Assembly (NCBI GenBank): GCA_017549335.1
Contig: JAFYVB010000030.1
Span: 24,543-88,542 of the forward strand
Direction: 5' to 3'
DNA length: 64,000 bases
Source of the DNA: Clostridia bacterium
GTDB lineage: Bacteria > Bacillota > Clostridia > Christensenellales > Aristaeellaceae
Made by a program: the position numbers and the translations under genes. Position 1 is the first letter of the stretch, and the number at the start of each line of letters is the position of its first letter. The notes beneath the pieces are model-generated. The model was not told where the DNA came from. It saw only the letters and a program-made list of their open reading frames with translations, and ran no database searches. This document shows positions 8,835-17,610 of the stretch, piece by piece.

Positions 8835-10805
8835 TTAATCCGCTTTGCGGCCGATGGTGGCCTTGATGCGGCGAACGCCGGCGGAAGAAGCTTCTTCCTT
8901 CTTGATTTTGAAGGAGACCAGATCGCCGGTATTTTCGGCGTGGGGGCCGCCGCAGATTTCCTTGGAGTATTCGCCCATGGTGTATACGCGGACAACTTCG
9001 CCGTACTTGCTTTCAAACAGACCCATGGCGCCCTGAGCCTTGGCTTCGGCGACGGACATTTCTTCCATGGTGACGGGCACCTTGGCGGCAATGGCTTCGT
9101 TTACCAGCTTTTCAACCTCGGCAAGCTCTTCCGCGGTAACCTTGCGGCCGAAGGTAAAGTCAAAGCGCAGACGCTCGGCGGTGATGTTGGAGCCCTTCTG
9201 GTGCACTTCGTCGCCCAGAACCTTGCGCAGGGCAGCCTGCAGCAGGTGGGTAGCGGTGTGCAGGCAGGTGGTCTGCTCGCTGTGATCGGCAAGACCGCCC
9301 TTGAAGATCTGCTCAGCGCCGCTGCGGGAAGTGGCCTGATGCTGCTCAAAGCGCTTGCCGAAGTCCTCTTCGTCCACGGTCAGGCCGTTTTCGGCAGCCA
9401 GTTCCTTGGTCAGCTCCAGCGGGAAGCCGAAGGTATCGTAAAGCTTGAAGGCGTTGCGGCCGTCGATGACGGACAGGCGGGTCTTGATGGCAGCGCACTC
9501 TTCCTTGACCTTGGCGATGTCGCCGGCCTTGACGGCTTCGATGGCGGGCACCATGTCGGGAGAGGGACGCAGGATCTTGCAGTTGACGGCATCCTGAGCG
9601 GCGGCAAGGGTATCATCGTTCAGAATACGGTCCATGGCGTCGCTGACGCGACGGATGTTGCTCAGAAGCTTTTCGAATTCCTTCTCGCCCTGCTTAAGGG
9701 TGCGGGCAAAGCGGCCTTCTTCCAGCGCCAGCTGTTCCAGAACGAAAGCGCCGTTCTGCTCCAGTTCGGGATACACTTCCTTGTACTGGTTGATGATCAC
9801 CTTGGCAATCTCGCAGGTGAAGCCTTCGCCCAGACCGATGCCCATGCCGTAGCGCACGGCGCGGCGGATCAGGCGGCGCAGGATATAGCCCTGACCGACG
9901 TTGGAGGGGGAGATGCCGCGGGGATCGCCGATGATGAAGGTGGAGGTGCGCATATGGTCGGCGATGATGCGGAAGGCCTTGGTGACCTCGTCGCTTTCGC
10001 CGTACTTCTTGCCGGAAAGCTCTTCGATCTTGCCCAGAATGCCGGCGAACAGATCGGTTTCGTACACGCTCTTTTTGTTGTTCAGCACGCAGATGGTGCG
10101 CTCAAGGCCCATGCCGGTATCCACGTTTTTCTGGTCAAGGGGCAGGAAGGTGCCGTCCTTCTGCTTGTTGTACTGCATGAACACGTCGTTCCAGATTTCC
10201 AGATACGCGCCGCACTTGCAGGCAGGGGAGCAACCCGGGCCGCAGGGAGTTTTGGTGATGATGAACATTTCGGTGTCGGGGCCGCAGGGACCGGTGACGC
10301 CGGCGGGACCCCACCAGTTGTGCTCCTTGGGCAGATAGAACAGATGATCGTCCTTCACGCCGCAGGAACGCCAGATGTTGGCGGCTTCTTCATCGCGGGG
10401 ACAGTCTTCGTCGCCCTCAAACACGGTGAAGGCCAGCTTTTCGGGATCGATGCCCAGCCACTTTTCGCCGGTGAGGAATTCCCAGCTCCAGGGGATCATG
10501 TCCTTCTTGAAATAATCGCCCAGGCTCCAGTTGCCCAGCATTTCAAAGAAGGTCAGATGGCTCATGTCGCCGACGTCGTCAATATCGCCCGTGCGGATGC
10601 ACTTCTGCACGTCGGTCAGGCGGGTGCCCTGAGGATGCTTCTGGCCCAGCAGATAGGGAACCAGGGGATGCATGCCTGCGGTGGTGAACAGAACGGTAGG
10701 ATCGTTTTCGGGGATGACGGAAGCGGAGGGGATGACGCTGTGGCCCTTTTCCTTGAAGAACTCAAGGAAGAGCGCGCGCAGCTCGTTGGCGGACAGCTGT
10801 TTCAT
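8835..10805 (-). CDS. alaS: Alanyl-tRNA synthetase lacking the C-terminal C-Ala domain
   Basis: Class II synthetase charging tRNA-Ala. With the ATG at 10805 (TCCGCC-rich N-terminus MKQLSANELRALFLEFF, GGAG site upstream) it has 656 residues, against about 870-880 for ordinary bacterial AlaRS. The catalytic domain, tRNA-recognition domain and editing domain are all present: the zinc-type motifs HTATH (about residue 543) and CGGPH (about residue 622), then SAGVRRIKATIG. The protein stops 4 residues after that segment, so the linker and C-Ala (DHHA1-like) domain are absent. No remnant of C-Ala is visible in any frame before the terminator, so this is a natural end rather than a frameshift. Expression is controlled by the T-box upstream. 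Confidence 0.96.
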   Translation of the reverse strand: MKQLSANELRALFLEFFKEKGHSVIPSASVIPENDPTVLFTTAGMHPLVPYLLGQKHPQGTRLTDVQKCIRTGDIDDVGDMSHLTFFEMLGNWSLGDYFKKDMIPWSWEFLTGEKWLGIDPEKLAFTVFEGDEDCPRDEEAANIWRSCGVKDDHLFYLPKEHNWWGPAGVTGPCGPDTEMFIITKTPCGPGCSPACKCGAYLEIWNDVFMQYNKQKDGTFLPLDQKNVDTGMGLERTICVLNNKKSVYETDLFAGILGKIEELSGKKYGESDEVTKAFRIIADHMRTSTFIIGDPRGISPSNVGQGYILRRLIRRAVRYGMGIGLGEGFTCEIAKVIINQYKEVYPELEQNGAFVLEQLALEEGRFARTLKQGEKEFEKLLSNIRRVSDAMDRILNDDTLAAAQDAVNCKILRPSPDMVPAIEAVKAGDIAKVKEECAAIKTRLSVIDGRNAFKLYDTFGFPLELTKELAAENGLTVDEEDFGKRFEQHQATSRSGAEQIFKGGLADHSEQTTCLHTATHLLQAALRKVLGDEVHQKGSNITAERLRFDFTFGRKVTAEELAEVEKLVNEAIAAKVPVTMEEMSVAEAKAQGAMGLFESKYGEVVRVYTMGEYSKEICGGPHAENTGDLVSFKIKKEEASSAGVRRIKATIGRKAD

Positions 10806-10834
10806 GATGATATACTCCTTCCAAAAATAGAAAT

Positions 10835-11061
10835 GTGTCTGTACGTTTCGAAGACGAACAGACACTCATTCGCGGTACCACTTCGATTGACGCATTACGC
10901 GCCCACCTCATCGCCTGATAACGGTAGGTGACCGGCCGATCTTACTTTGGTTCCGATCGGCGACTCGGCAGGGGCTTCTCCGTGCTGCGCCGATCTTGCA
11001 CTGTCATCGGCTCGCTGAGGGCGCACAGATACTTAACTGCGTCAAAGTCTTTGTATTACAA
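10835..11061 (-). promoter_or_regulatory. T-box riboswitch of alaS
   Basis: Read on the minus strand, the leader begins near 11061. It shows the stem I landmarks in order: AAGTA (AGTA bulge), CAGCGAGCC (distal bulge), and an apical AGTGCAAG. Next comes a GAA-GCC-CC segment at about 10977-10971, whose GCC is the likely alanine specifier codon. The T-box core AAGTGGTACCGCG lies at about 10871-10883. It is followed by a terminator hairpin (GTGTCTGT at 10865-10858 with ACAGACAC at 10842-10835) and a T-rich tail. Uncharged tRNA-Ala should stabilise the antiterminator and switch alaS on. The specifier assignment is inferred from position. Confidence 0.92.
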
Positions 11062-11067
11062 ATTGAA

Positions 11068-11096
11068 ATTATAGTCATTTTTCCCCGAAATGTCAA
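11068..11096 (-). promoter_or_regulatory. Consensus promoter of the alaS leader
   Basis: On the minus strand TTGACA (11096-11091) and TATAAT (11073-11068) are spaced by exactly 17 bases, a perfect sigma-A consensus. Transcription should begin near 11061, at the foot of the T-box. Confidence 0.9.
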
Positions 11097-11182
11097 GTAA
11101 ATAAGGAGAAGAAAGTGCGGGATAATATGCGAAAAACGTCGGTCATATACAACCTGAACATAAACTGAGAATCTGTTGTCAC

Positions 11183-11211
11183 TTGCTTTTTCACTGTTTA
11201 TATGTCATAAT
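11183..11211 (+). promoter_or_regulatory. Predicted promoter of the MBOAT operon
   Basis: TTGCTT (11183-11188), 17 bases, then extended -10 TGTCATAAT with CATAAT at 11206-11211. This places the start of the MBOAT protein downstream, at 11246. Confidence 0.6.
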
Positions 11212-11245
11212 CAAACATATTTGGAAATGGATTATGGAGGGTATT

Positions 11246-12673
11246 ATGCTATTTACAAGCATGGAGTTTGTTTTTTGCTTTTTTCCTTTGGTTGTCTGTT
11301 TCTATTTTTTGCTGAGGGGCAGCGCAAGAAATGTATGGCTGCTCATGGTCAGTTTGCTGTTTTATGCATGGGGTGAGCCAAAATTTGTACTTGTCATGCT
11401 CCTATCGATTTTGACAAATTATCTGTTGGCACTGGGTATTCAGAGAACGAGAAATGCTTCTACTGTCAGTAAATGCATACTTGGACTGGGTGTGCTGATC
11501 AATCTCGGATTGTTGTTCGGATACAAATATCTGAATTTCTTTACGCAGACGCTGCATCTGTGGTTTCCGCAGACAAAATCAATGATTCCCGCAACCAATA
11601 TCGTGTTGCCCATCGGTATTTCTTTTTTCACATTTCAGGCGCTCAGCTATGTAATCGACGTATACAAAGGCGTGCCAGCACAGAAAAGCATTATCGATCT
11701 CGCATTGTATATATCCTTTTTCCCGCAGCTGATCGCAGGCCCAATTGTGCGCTATACCACTATTGTGGATCAGCTGAAGGACAGAACCGTCAGCTGTGAA
11801 AAGTTTGCGCAAGGATTGCATCGCTTTTTTATAGGTTTTAATAAAAAAGTATTGATCGCCAATATTTTGGCAGAAGTGGCAGATACAGCCTTTGCCGCAG
11901 CTGCGCCCAGCACCGGTATGGCCTGGTTTGGCGTGATCTGCTATGCACTGCAGATTTATTTCGATTTCAGCGGATACTCCGATATGGCTATCGGCCTTGG
12001 CAGAATATTCGGGTTTGAATTTATGGAAAACTTCGACTATCCGTATATATCGAAAACGATTACGGAATTCTGGCGCAGATGGCATATATCTTTGGGATCA
12101 TGGTTCCGTGATTATTTGTATTTCCCGCTTGGCGGCTCCCGTGTCAAAACAAAAGGCAGACTGCTATTTAACTTGCTGGTTGTGTGGCTGGCTACAGGTA
12201 TCTGGCACGGAGCTAACTGGACGTTTATCGTATGGGGGCTGGGATACGGTTTACTGGTCATTGTTGAAAAGCTGTTTCAGTTGCCCAAACGGCTTTCGCA
12301 GCATAAGCATTTGTCAGCGGTCTATCAGGGGGGAACGCTGCTCGTTGTGCTGCTGAACTGGGTATTCTTCCGCAGCGTCAACCTGACGAAGGCGTTTGAT
12401 TATTTCCGGGTCATGCTGTGTTTGGACGGCAATCCGCTTATCGGTCCGGATCTGCTGCAGAATCTGCGCGATTATGCTGTAACGGCCGTAATGGGAATAC
12501 TGCTTTCAACTCCTGTTGTTAAACAAATGAAGCTGAAATTACTTGAAAAGCATCCCGGCAGTGCCGCGGCCGTGCAGGCTGTTGGATTGATCGTTCAAGG
12601 CGTGCTTTTCGCAGTAAGTATCTCCTTCCTTGCCATGAGCGCTCACAACCCCTTTATTTACTTCAATTTCTGA
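11246..12673 (+). CDS. MBOAT O-acyltransferase (AlgI/DltB-like)
   Basis: Polytopic membrane protein of 475 residues of the MBOAT family, which moves acyl groups across the membrane onto extracellular polymers. The family core is clear: FWRRWHISLGSWFRDYLY, then FPLGGSR, and GIWHGANWTFIVWG, whose His is the presumed catalytic residue. Hydrophobic segments cover most of the chain. The ATG at 11246 is preceded by GGAGG; an earlier in-frame TTG overlaps the promoter. The next gene encodes a DHHW-type protein, the usual partner that carries out the extracellular acetyl transfer. The acceptor polymer is unknown, as no polysaccharide genes are nearby. Confidence 0.92.
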   Translation: MLFTSMEFVFCFFPLVVCFYFLLRGSARNVWLLMVSLLFYAWGEPKFVLVMLLSILTNYLLALGIQRTRNASTVSKCILGLGVLINLGLLFGYKYLNFFTQTLHLWFPQTKSMIPATNIVLPIGISFFTFQALSYVIDVYKGVPAQKSIIDLALYISFFPQLIAGPIVRYTTIVDQLKDRTVSCEKFAQGLHRFFIGFNKKVLIANILAEVADTAFAAAAPSTGMAWFGVICYALQIYFDFSGYSDMAIGLGRIFGFEFMENFDYPYISKTITEFWRRWHISLGSWFRDYLYFPLGGSRVKTKGRLLFNLLVVWLATGIWHGANWTFIVWGLGYGLLVIVEKLFQLPKRLSQHKHLSAVYQGGTLLVVLLNWVFFRSVNLTKAFDYFRVMLCLDGNPLIGPDLLQNLRDYAVTAVMGILLSTPVVKQMKLKLLEKHPGSAAAVQAVGLIVQGVLFAVSISFLAMSAHNPFIYFNF

Positions 12674-12689
12674 GAAAAGAGGAATTGCT

Positions 12690-14261
12690 ATGCTGAAGAA
12701 ACCTGCTGCCGTTTATATAGCAATATTCTTTTTTGCGGTCATTTGCTTGTACGGGGTCGCGAATTCTCATTTGATAAAAGAGCCTCTTAAACAGTTTGCA
12801 AAAGACAAGGATACAGACGCTTTTATTGCTGATGTGCAAAAAGCTTATGTATCCGATAAGTTGTTTTCCAAGGATTTTCTGATCTCGGTGAACGGTTTGT
12901 ATGCGCGGCTGACCAATAGATGTGTTTATAATGATGTTTCATTGCTGAAGAATGGGTCATTGATGATTGAAGTACCTCATTATCGGGATATGAAAGCGGA
13001 AGCGGATAAACTGTACGGAATAAAGCGGTATCTTGAAACGGAGAAAAACACTCAGTTTTTGTATGTTCAGTGCGGAACCAATATCGATTTGGAACAAACC
13101 GTACTTCGGGTCGATTCTTCCTTCAATGATTATGAAAAATGTGATCAGCTGCTGGAGAGGCTGCGTTTGCAAGGAGTAAACACAATTGATTTGCGCCAAA
13201 AGTTGAACGGTACGATAGCGGATACGGAAAAGTATTATTTCCGTACAGATCATCACTGGAATTATGCCGGTGCGCTGGTGGGGCTTCAGATGATAACTCA
13301 GGAAATGGATAAGCTTTTTCCGGAATATGAATTCGACCTTTCGCATACGGAATTTGAAAATTGGGAAAAGCATACTTTGAAAAACTTCTTACTGGGCAAC
13401 GTTGGAAGACGCGTTGGGCCATGGTATGCAGGAGTGGAAGATTTTTTCTATTACACGCCAAAGTTTGATACGGATATGAGCTGCGTAATGTATAACGGGA
13501 GTACTGCATTACTTAATAAAGGAGATTTTGAGACAGTAAATATCCAAAAGAAAAAAATCGCTCAAAGGGATTATTTGCGATCAGAACCGTACTTTGCGTA
13601 TGTTGGCGCCAACTATCCTGTTGTCAAATATCGCAATATGAATGCTCCCAATGATTTGAAAATCTTAATGATCAGAGACAGCTTTTCCATACCGCTGCAA
13701 GTGTATATGGCTTCGCTGTTCACCGAAGTAGATGCTGTTGATCCGCGGCACTATAAAGGAGTTACGCTGACCGATTGCCTGCAGGCGGATTCCTACGATA
13801 TTGTCCTGATGGTACTTGCACCCTTTGCGATTTTTAAATCGGATTTCTTCTCTTTTGTGGACGTGTCGAATACAGCCTATAACGTGACGGATACGGTTCG
13901 TATAGATTCGCTTGTTGTTAATGAGGACAAAAAAGCCGGGAACAGCAAAGCTTTGCCTGTTGAATTAAAACCGGGAAATATCTGCACCGTAAAGATCGAC
14001 CGCGCAGAGCTTTCGTCGGGAAACACCCGAGGATTTATGTTGAACCTGCAAGATGTTTCGGCAAACAAGGTGCTGCAAAGCATGGTTTTCGATTTGGAAT
14101 ACGGAAACAGGACCGATGGGTTTACATGGGTTTTTGATATTCCCCAAACAGATCATGATCTGAAATTGGTGCTTTATTCGGGAACAAACAGTAAAGCAGC
14201 TGATGCGGCGGTTGATTTTCAGGGGATTGAAATTGTTCAGCAAAACAAAGGAACAGAATAA
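12690..14261 (+). CDS. DHHW-family (AlgX/AlgJ-like) extracellular acyl-transfer protein
   Basis: Protein of 523 residues with an N-terminal membrane anchor or signal segment (about residues 7-26). The motif FRTDHHWNYAGA at about residue 185 defines the DHHW family, related to SGNH-type AlgJ/AlgX. A later MIRDSFSIPLQ (about residue 330) looks like the Ser-bearing GDS-type block. It follows the MBOAT gene by 16 bases with AGAGGAA upstream, so the two form an operon for O-acetylation of a cell-surface or secreted polymer. The C-terminal 100 residues look beta-rich. Base composition is more AT-rich than the flanking alaS and glyS genes. Substrate not predictable. Confidence 0.82.
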   Translation: MLKKPAAVYIAIFFFAVICLYGVANSHLIKEPLKQFAKDKDTDAFIADVQKAYVSDKLFSKDFLISVNGLYARLTNRCVYNDVSLLKNGSLMIEVPHYRDMKAEADKLYGIKRYLETEKNTQFLYVQCGTNIDLEQTVLRVDSSFNDYEKCDQLLERLRLQGVNTIDLRQKLNGTIADTEKYYFRTDHHWNYAGALVGLQMITQEMDKLFPEYEFDLSHTEFENWEKHTLKNFLLGNVGRRVGPWYAGVEDFFYYTPKFDTDMSCVMYNGSTALLNKGDFETVNIQKKKIAQRDYLRSEPYFAYVGANYPVVKYRNMNAPNDLKILMIRDSFSIPLQVYMASLFTEVDAVDPRHYKGVTLTDCLQADSYDIVLMVLAPFAIFKSDFFSFVDVSNTAYNVTDTVRIDSLVVNEDKKAGNSKALPVELKPGNICTVKIDRAELSSGNTRGFMLNLQDVSANKVLQSMVFDLEYGNRTDGFTWVFDIPQTDHDLKLVLYSGTNSKAADAAVDFQGIEIVQQNKGTE

Positions 14262-14265
14262 TAAA

Positions 14266-14299
14266 AAAGAATCCGAAGGAATGCTCCTTCGGATTCTTT
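14266..14299. terminator. Bidirectional terminator
   Basis: AAAGAATCCGAAGGA (14266-14280) pairs with TCCTTCGGATTCTTT (14285-14299), loop ATGC, between the DHHW gene and the convergent rhomboid-like gene. Confidence 0.9.
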
Positions 14300-14307
14300 C
14301 GAATTAA

Positions 14308-14991
14308 TTATCTTCTGAACTGCTGTCTGCGCTTGAAGTGATGATACTCCCGTTTGCACAGGTCAATGAGATCTTGCCCGAAAAACAGTGCCACGTTCAC
14401 CAGCGATGCAATGGCGGCGCAGCGGCCGTTGACGCCGCCCCAGAGCAGGGCTGTAAGGAAATAGACAGCGTCGATCAGCGCCAGCCATTTGGCCTTGACG
14501 GGGATGATATAGAGCATGAAGGTCATATCGGGATAGAGGGCTGCAAAGGCGAAGAACAGCGAGAAATACAAATAGGTATTGGGAATGATGGCATACCCTG
14601 CGATGAAGTAGGCGACAAAGCCGCCGATGATATTGGCCAGTGCGCCGATCACGTAGTAGATCAGGAAACGCCTTACGCCCCAGCGGTTTTCAAGGGCTGT
14701 GCCGATGGAATAGTAAAAGAACAGGCTCAGCAGCGCCCAGATGGTGGAGGTGCCTGCGGGCGGAACGATCAGCCAGGTGACAAGCCGCCACACTTCGCCC
14801 CGCAGAACGCGGCCGATATTGAGCGTTAAATAGCCCGTGAGGTTGATGGGGTTAAAGGAATAGGCGCTGGACATGGCGGCGAAGAAATCCAGCACGAAAA
14901 CGCCCAGCATGGCAAAAACAAGATAGCGCATGAAGGGGGGGATGGTGTAGCGGTAGAGCTTGCGCTCAAGACGGTTTAAAAGATTGCGCAT
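14308..14991 (-). CDS. Rhomboid-like membrane protein without the GxSG motif
   Basis: Protein of 227 residues with six hydrophobic segments and the rhomboid-fold hallmarks RGEVWRLVTW (L1 loop region) and YYSIGTALENRWG. The usual catalytic GxSG before TM4 is not found, and the equivalent stretch reads PNTYLYFSLFFAFAALYPD. I also see no His in the last helix. It is therefore probably a non-proteolytic member of the superfamily. The start has an excellent site (AGGAGGAAACC-ATG). The gene is transcribed divergently from glyS. Role unknown; membrane-protein quality control is only a guess. Confidence 0.72.
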   Translation of the reverse strand: MRNLLNRLERKLYRYTIPPFMRYLVFAMLGVFVLDFFAAMSSAYSFNPINLTGYLTLNIGRVLRGEVWRLVTWLIVPPAGTSTIWALLSLFFYYSIGTALENRWGVRRFLIYYVIGALANIIGGFVAYFIAGYAIIPNTYLYFSLFFAFAALYPDMTFMLYIIPVKAKWLALIDAVYFLTALLWGGVNGRCAAIASLVNVALFFGQDLIDLCKREYHHFKRRQQFRR

Positions 14992-15060
14992 GGTTTCCTC
15001 CTGAAGCTGATAAAAACAGTGTATCCCAAAAGGGTAAAGAACATCGCATTGGATACCGAT

Positions 15061-15089
15061 ATTATACCATGTTACGCTGCTGAAATCAA
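15061..15089 (-). promoter_or_regulatory. Predicted promoter of the rhomboid-like gene
   Basis: On the minus strand TTGATT (15089-15084), 17 bases, TATAAT (15066-15061) with an extended TGG before it. The -10 region is one arm of a 13-bp inverted repeat shared with the glyS promoter. Confidence 0.6.
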
Positions 15090-15114
15090 CGAAAGGTCAA
15101 GCGCGGATAATTTC

Positions 15115-15142
15115 TTGACGAAACGCCAAAACATGGTATAAT
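15115..15142 (+). promoter_or_regulatory. Promoter of glyS
   Basis: TTGACG (15115-15120), 16 bases, TATAAT (15137-15142) with the extended TGG. AACATGGTATAAT (15130-15142) is the exact inverse of 15061-15073. Confidence 0.75.
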
Positions 15143-15177
15143 AACAGGGTATGCAAACATGAGAGGAGTGCTCTTTT

Positions 15178-16554
15178 ATGTCGAATGTAACCATGGACAA
15201 GCTCGTAGCCCTGTGCAAATCCCGCGGCTTTATCTATCCCGGTTCCGAAATCTACGGCGGTCTTGCCAATACCTGGGATTTCGGTCCTCTGGGCGTTGAG
15301 TTTAAGAATAATATCAAAAAGGCCTGGTGGCAGAAGTTCGTCCAGGAAAGCAAGTACAACGTGGGTCTGGATGCCGGCATCCTGATGAACCGCGAAGTAT
15401 GGGTGGCCTCCGGTCACGTGGGCGGCTTCAACGATCCCCTGATGGACTGCAAGGCCTGCAAGGCCCGCTTCCGCGCCGATAAGCTGATCGAAGACTTCAC
15501 CGGCGGCGCCGAGACCGGCGACGGCTGGAAGAACGAAGAATTGGAAGCCTACATCGCCGAGCATGATATCAAGTGCCCCGTGTGCGGCCGCAAGGACTTC
15601 ACCGGCATCCGTCAGTTCAACCTGATGTTCAAGACCCATCTGGGCGTGAACGAAGCTTCTGCCTCCGAGGTGCTGCTGCGCCCCGAGACCGCGCAGGGTA
15701 TTTTCGTTAACTTCCAGAATGTGATGCGCGCCAGCCGCAAGAAGATCCCCGCCGGTATCGCGCAGATCGGTAAGTCTTTCCGTAATGAGATCACCCCCGG
15801 TAACTTCATCTTCCGCGTGCTGGAATTTGAACAGATGGAGCTGGAATTCTTCTGCAAGCCCGGCACCGATCTGGAGTGGTTCGAATACTGGCGCTCCTTC
15901 TGCCGCGATTGGCTGCTCTCCCTTGGTATCAAGGAAGAAAGCCTGCGTCTGCGCGATCATGAGCCCGAGAAGCTGGCCTTCTATTCCAAGGCTACCACGG
16001 ACTTTGAGTATCTGTTCCCCTTCGGCTGGGGCGAACTGTGGGGCATTGCCGACCGTACCGATTACGATCTGACCCAGCACAGCAAGCACTCCGGCAAGAA
16101 CATGGAATACCTCGATCCCACCACGGGCGAAAAGTACGTTCCCTACTGCATCGAGCCTTCCGTTGGCGTGGAACGCTGCGTACTGGCCTTCCTGTGCAAT
16201 GCCTACGAAGAGCAGCAGCTGGAGAATGACACCCGCGTGGTGCTGCATCTGCATCCCGCTCTGGCGCCCTTCAAGGCGGCCGTTCTGCCCCTGCAGAAGA
16301 ACAAGCTGGGCGGCCTTGCCAGCGAGATCCACGAAAAGCTGGCCAAGTACTTCCCTGTGGATTACGACGAAACCGGCTCCATCGGCAAGCGCTATCGCCG
16401 TCAGGATGAGATCGGTACGCCCTTCTGCATCTGCGTGGACTTCGATACCGAAGAAACCGGCACCGTCACCGTCCGCGACCGTGACACCATGGAGCAGGAG
16501 CGCGTGAAGATCGAAGATCTGAAGAGCTACATCGAAGAAAAACTGTACTTCTAA
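15178..16554 (+). CDS. glyS: Glycyl-tRNA synthetase, single-chain dimeric type
   Basis: Class IIa synthetase of 458 residues charging tRNA-Gly; this is the alpha2 (GlyRS1/Bacillota) type, not the GlyQ/GlyS tetramer. Seen: N-terminal [23 protein letters not shown], motif 2 region [26 protein letters not shown], motif 3 region [13 protein letters not shown], and a C-terminal anticodon-binding domain starting near [11 protein letters not shown]. The GAGGAG site precedes the ATG at 15178. The leader is only some 30 bases long, so unlike alaS there is no T-box. High use of C- and G-ending codons fits strong expression. Confidence 0.97.
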   Translation: MSNVTMDKLVALCKSRGFIYPGSEIYGGLANTWDFGPLGVEFKNNIKKAWWQKFVQESKYNVGLDAGILMNREVWVASGHVGGFNDPLMDCKACKARFRADKLIEDFTGGAETGDGWKNEELEAYIAEHDIKCPVCGRKDFTGIRQFNLMFKTHLGVNEASASEVLLRPETAQGIFVNFQNVMRASRKKIPAGIAQIGKSFRNEITPGNFIFRVLEFEQMELEFFCKPGTDLEWFEYWRSFCRDWLLSLGIKEESLRLRDHEPEKLAFYSKATTDFEYLFPFGWGELWGIADRTDYDLTQHSKHSGKNMEYLDPTTGEKYVPYCIEPSVGVERCVLAFLCNAYEEQQLENDTRVVLHLHPALAPFKAAVLPLQKNKLGGLASEIHEKLAKYFPVDYDETGSIGKRYRRQDEIGTPFCICVDFDTEETGTVTVRDRDTMEQERVKIEDLKSYIEEKLYF

Positions 16555-16567
16555 TCAAAAATCACAC

Positions 16568-16593
16568 AGCGGGGTCATTCGGCCCCGCTTTTT
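16568..16593 (+). terminator. Terminator after glyS
   Basis: AGCGGGG (16568-16574) with CCCCGCT (16583-16589) followed by five T. Confidence 0.88.
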
Positions 16594-16615
16594 GCAAAGC
16601 ATTCGGAGGAAGAAA

Positions 16616-17608
16616 ATGGATAAAGCAATTCTCAAGCAGTGTTTTCACAATATGCTCTTTGTGGAAGAGCAGGAATACGGCCTTGTGCCCTTCCGCTATA
16701 CGAAAAAGCAGTGCGAATTCTATGATACCATCACCTATGGCATCATCATGGGCGATAAAGCCCGCATGAGCGCCGGCATTACGCTGGAATTTGATACTGA
16801 TGCCGATGCATTCACGCTGGTGTGGCAGATCGCCGGCGGCTATCCTGCCAATACCAAGGATCGCGGCAGCAGTCTGGACGTATTTGTGGACGGCACACTC
16901 ATGCATCAGCATATGATCACCTGCGAGTGGCACGAAATGCAGGAGACCACCTTTGCCCTTCGCGAAGGGAAAAAGCGCGTGAAGATCATGCTGCCCAACA
17001 CTTTCATTTTTGCGCTGACCGATATCCGCGTAAAGGAAGGCGCTGCCTTTGCGCCTGTTCCCAAGCGCGCAAAGAAGCTGCTGATGATGGGCGACAGCAT
17101 TACCCAGGGCGTGGGCGCGCAGTTTGCCTCCACGGGTTATGCCATGCAGACGGGTCTTGGCCTTGACTGCGAATGCGTCAACCAGAGCATCGCTGCTGTG
17201 CGCTTTGAAAGCGAAGGCCTTGATAACGACGGCTTTACGCCCGATCTGATCACCGTGGCGCTGGGCACCAACGACTGGTCCGGCTGGAAGGATCGCGCCG
17301 AGTACGATGAGCGCGCCGGTCGCTTCATGGCGCGGATGAACGAATTGTATCCCAATGTGCCTGTGGTGTATCTCTCGCCCGTCAAGCGCTGCCGCGGCGA
17401 AGCTGACCGCGAGGAAATGTATAAGGAAGCCGAGCTGAAGGATGTATTGGCCCGCCTGTGCGCGCCCTATCCGCAGATGCAGGTGGCGGACGGCTGGAAG
17501 CTGATGCCCCATACCAGTTACTTCTTCGCAGACGGCCTGCATCCCAATGATCTGGGCATGACGGTGTATGCGCACAGTGTGATCGATATCATCAAGGAAA
17601 GGCTGTAA
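16616..17608 (+). CDS. SGNH/GDSL-type esterase with N-terminal beta domain
   Basis: Protein of 330 residues. Residues 1-150 look like a beta-sandwich as in two-domain carbohydrate esterases. Residues 153-330 form an SGNH hydrolase with block I MMGDSITQGVG (Ser160), block III GTNDW (about 217-221) and block V DGLHPND (about 309-315, Asp and His of the triad). No signal peptide is seen, so it should act in the cytoplasm, probably removing acetyl groups from sugars or oligosaccharides taken up from outside. The GGAGGAAG site sets the ATG at 16616. It is followed 2 bases later by a GNAT gene, forming an operon. Confidence 0.85.
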   Translation: MDKAILKQCFHNMLFVEEQEYGLVPFRYTKKQCEFYDTITYGIIMGDKARMSAGITLEFDTDADAFTLVWQIAGGYPANTKDRGSSLDVFVDGTLMHQHMITCEWHEMQETTFALREGKKRVKIMLPNTFIFALTDIRVKEGAAFAPVPKRAKKLLMMGDSITQGVGAQFASTGYAMQTGLGLDCECVNQSIAAVRFESEGLDNDGFTPDLITVALGTNDWSGWKDRAEYDERAGRFMARMNELYPNVPVVYLSPVKRCRGEADREEMYKEAELKDVLARLCAPYPQMQVADGWKLMPHTSYFFADGLHPNDLGMTVYAHSVIDIIKERL

Positions 17609-17610
17609 AA

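Noticed and set aside
8826-10931. Very long plus-strand open frame opposite alaS
   Set aside because: It is a mirror of the GC-biased codons of alaS; it has no ribosome site, and its sequence shows low-complexity Gly/Ala/Val patterns typical of antisense frames.
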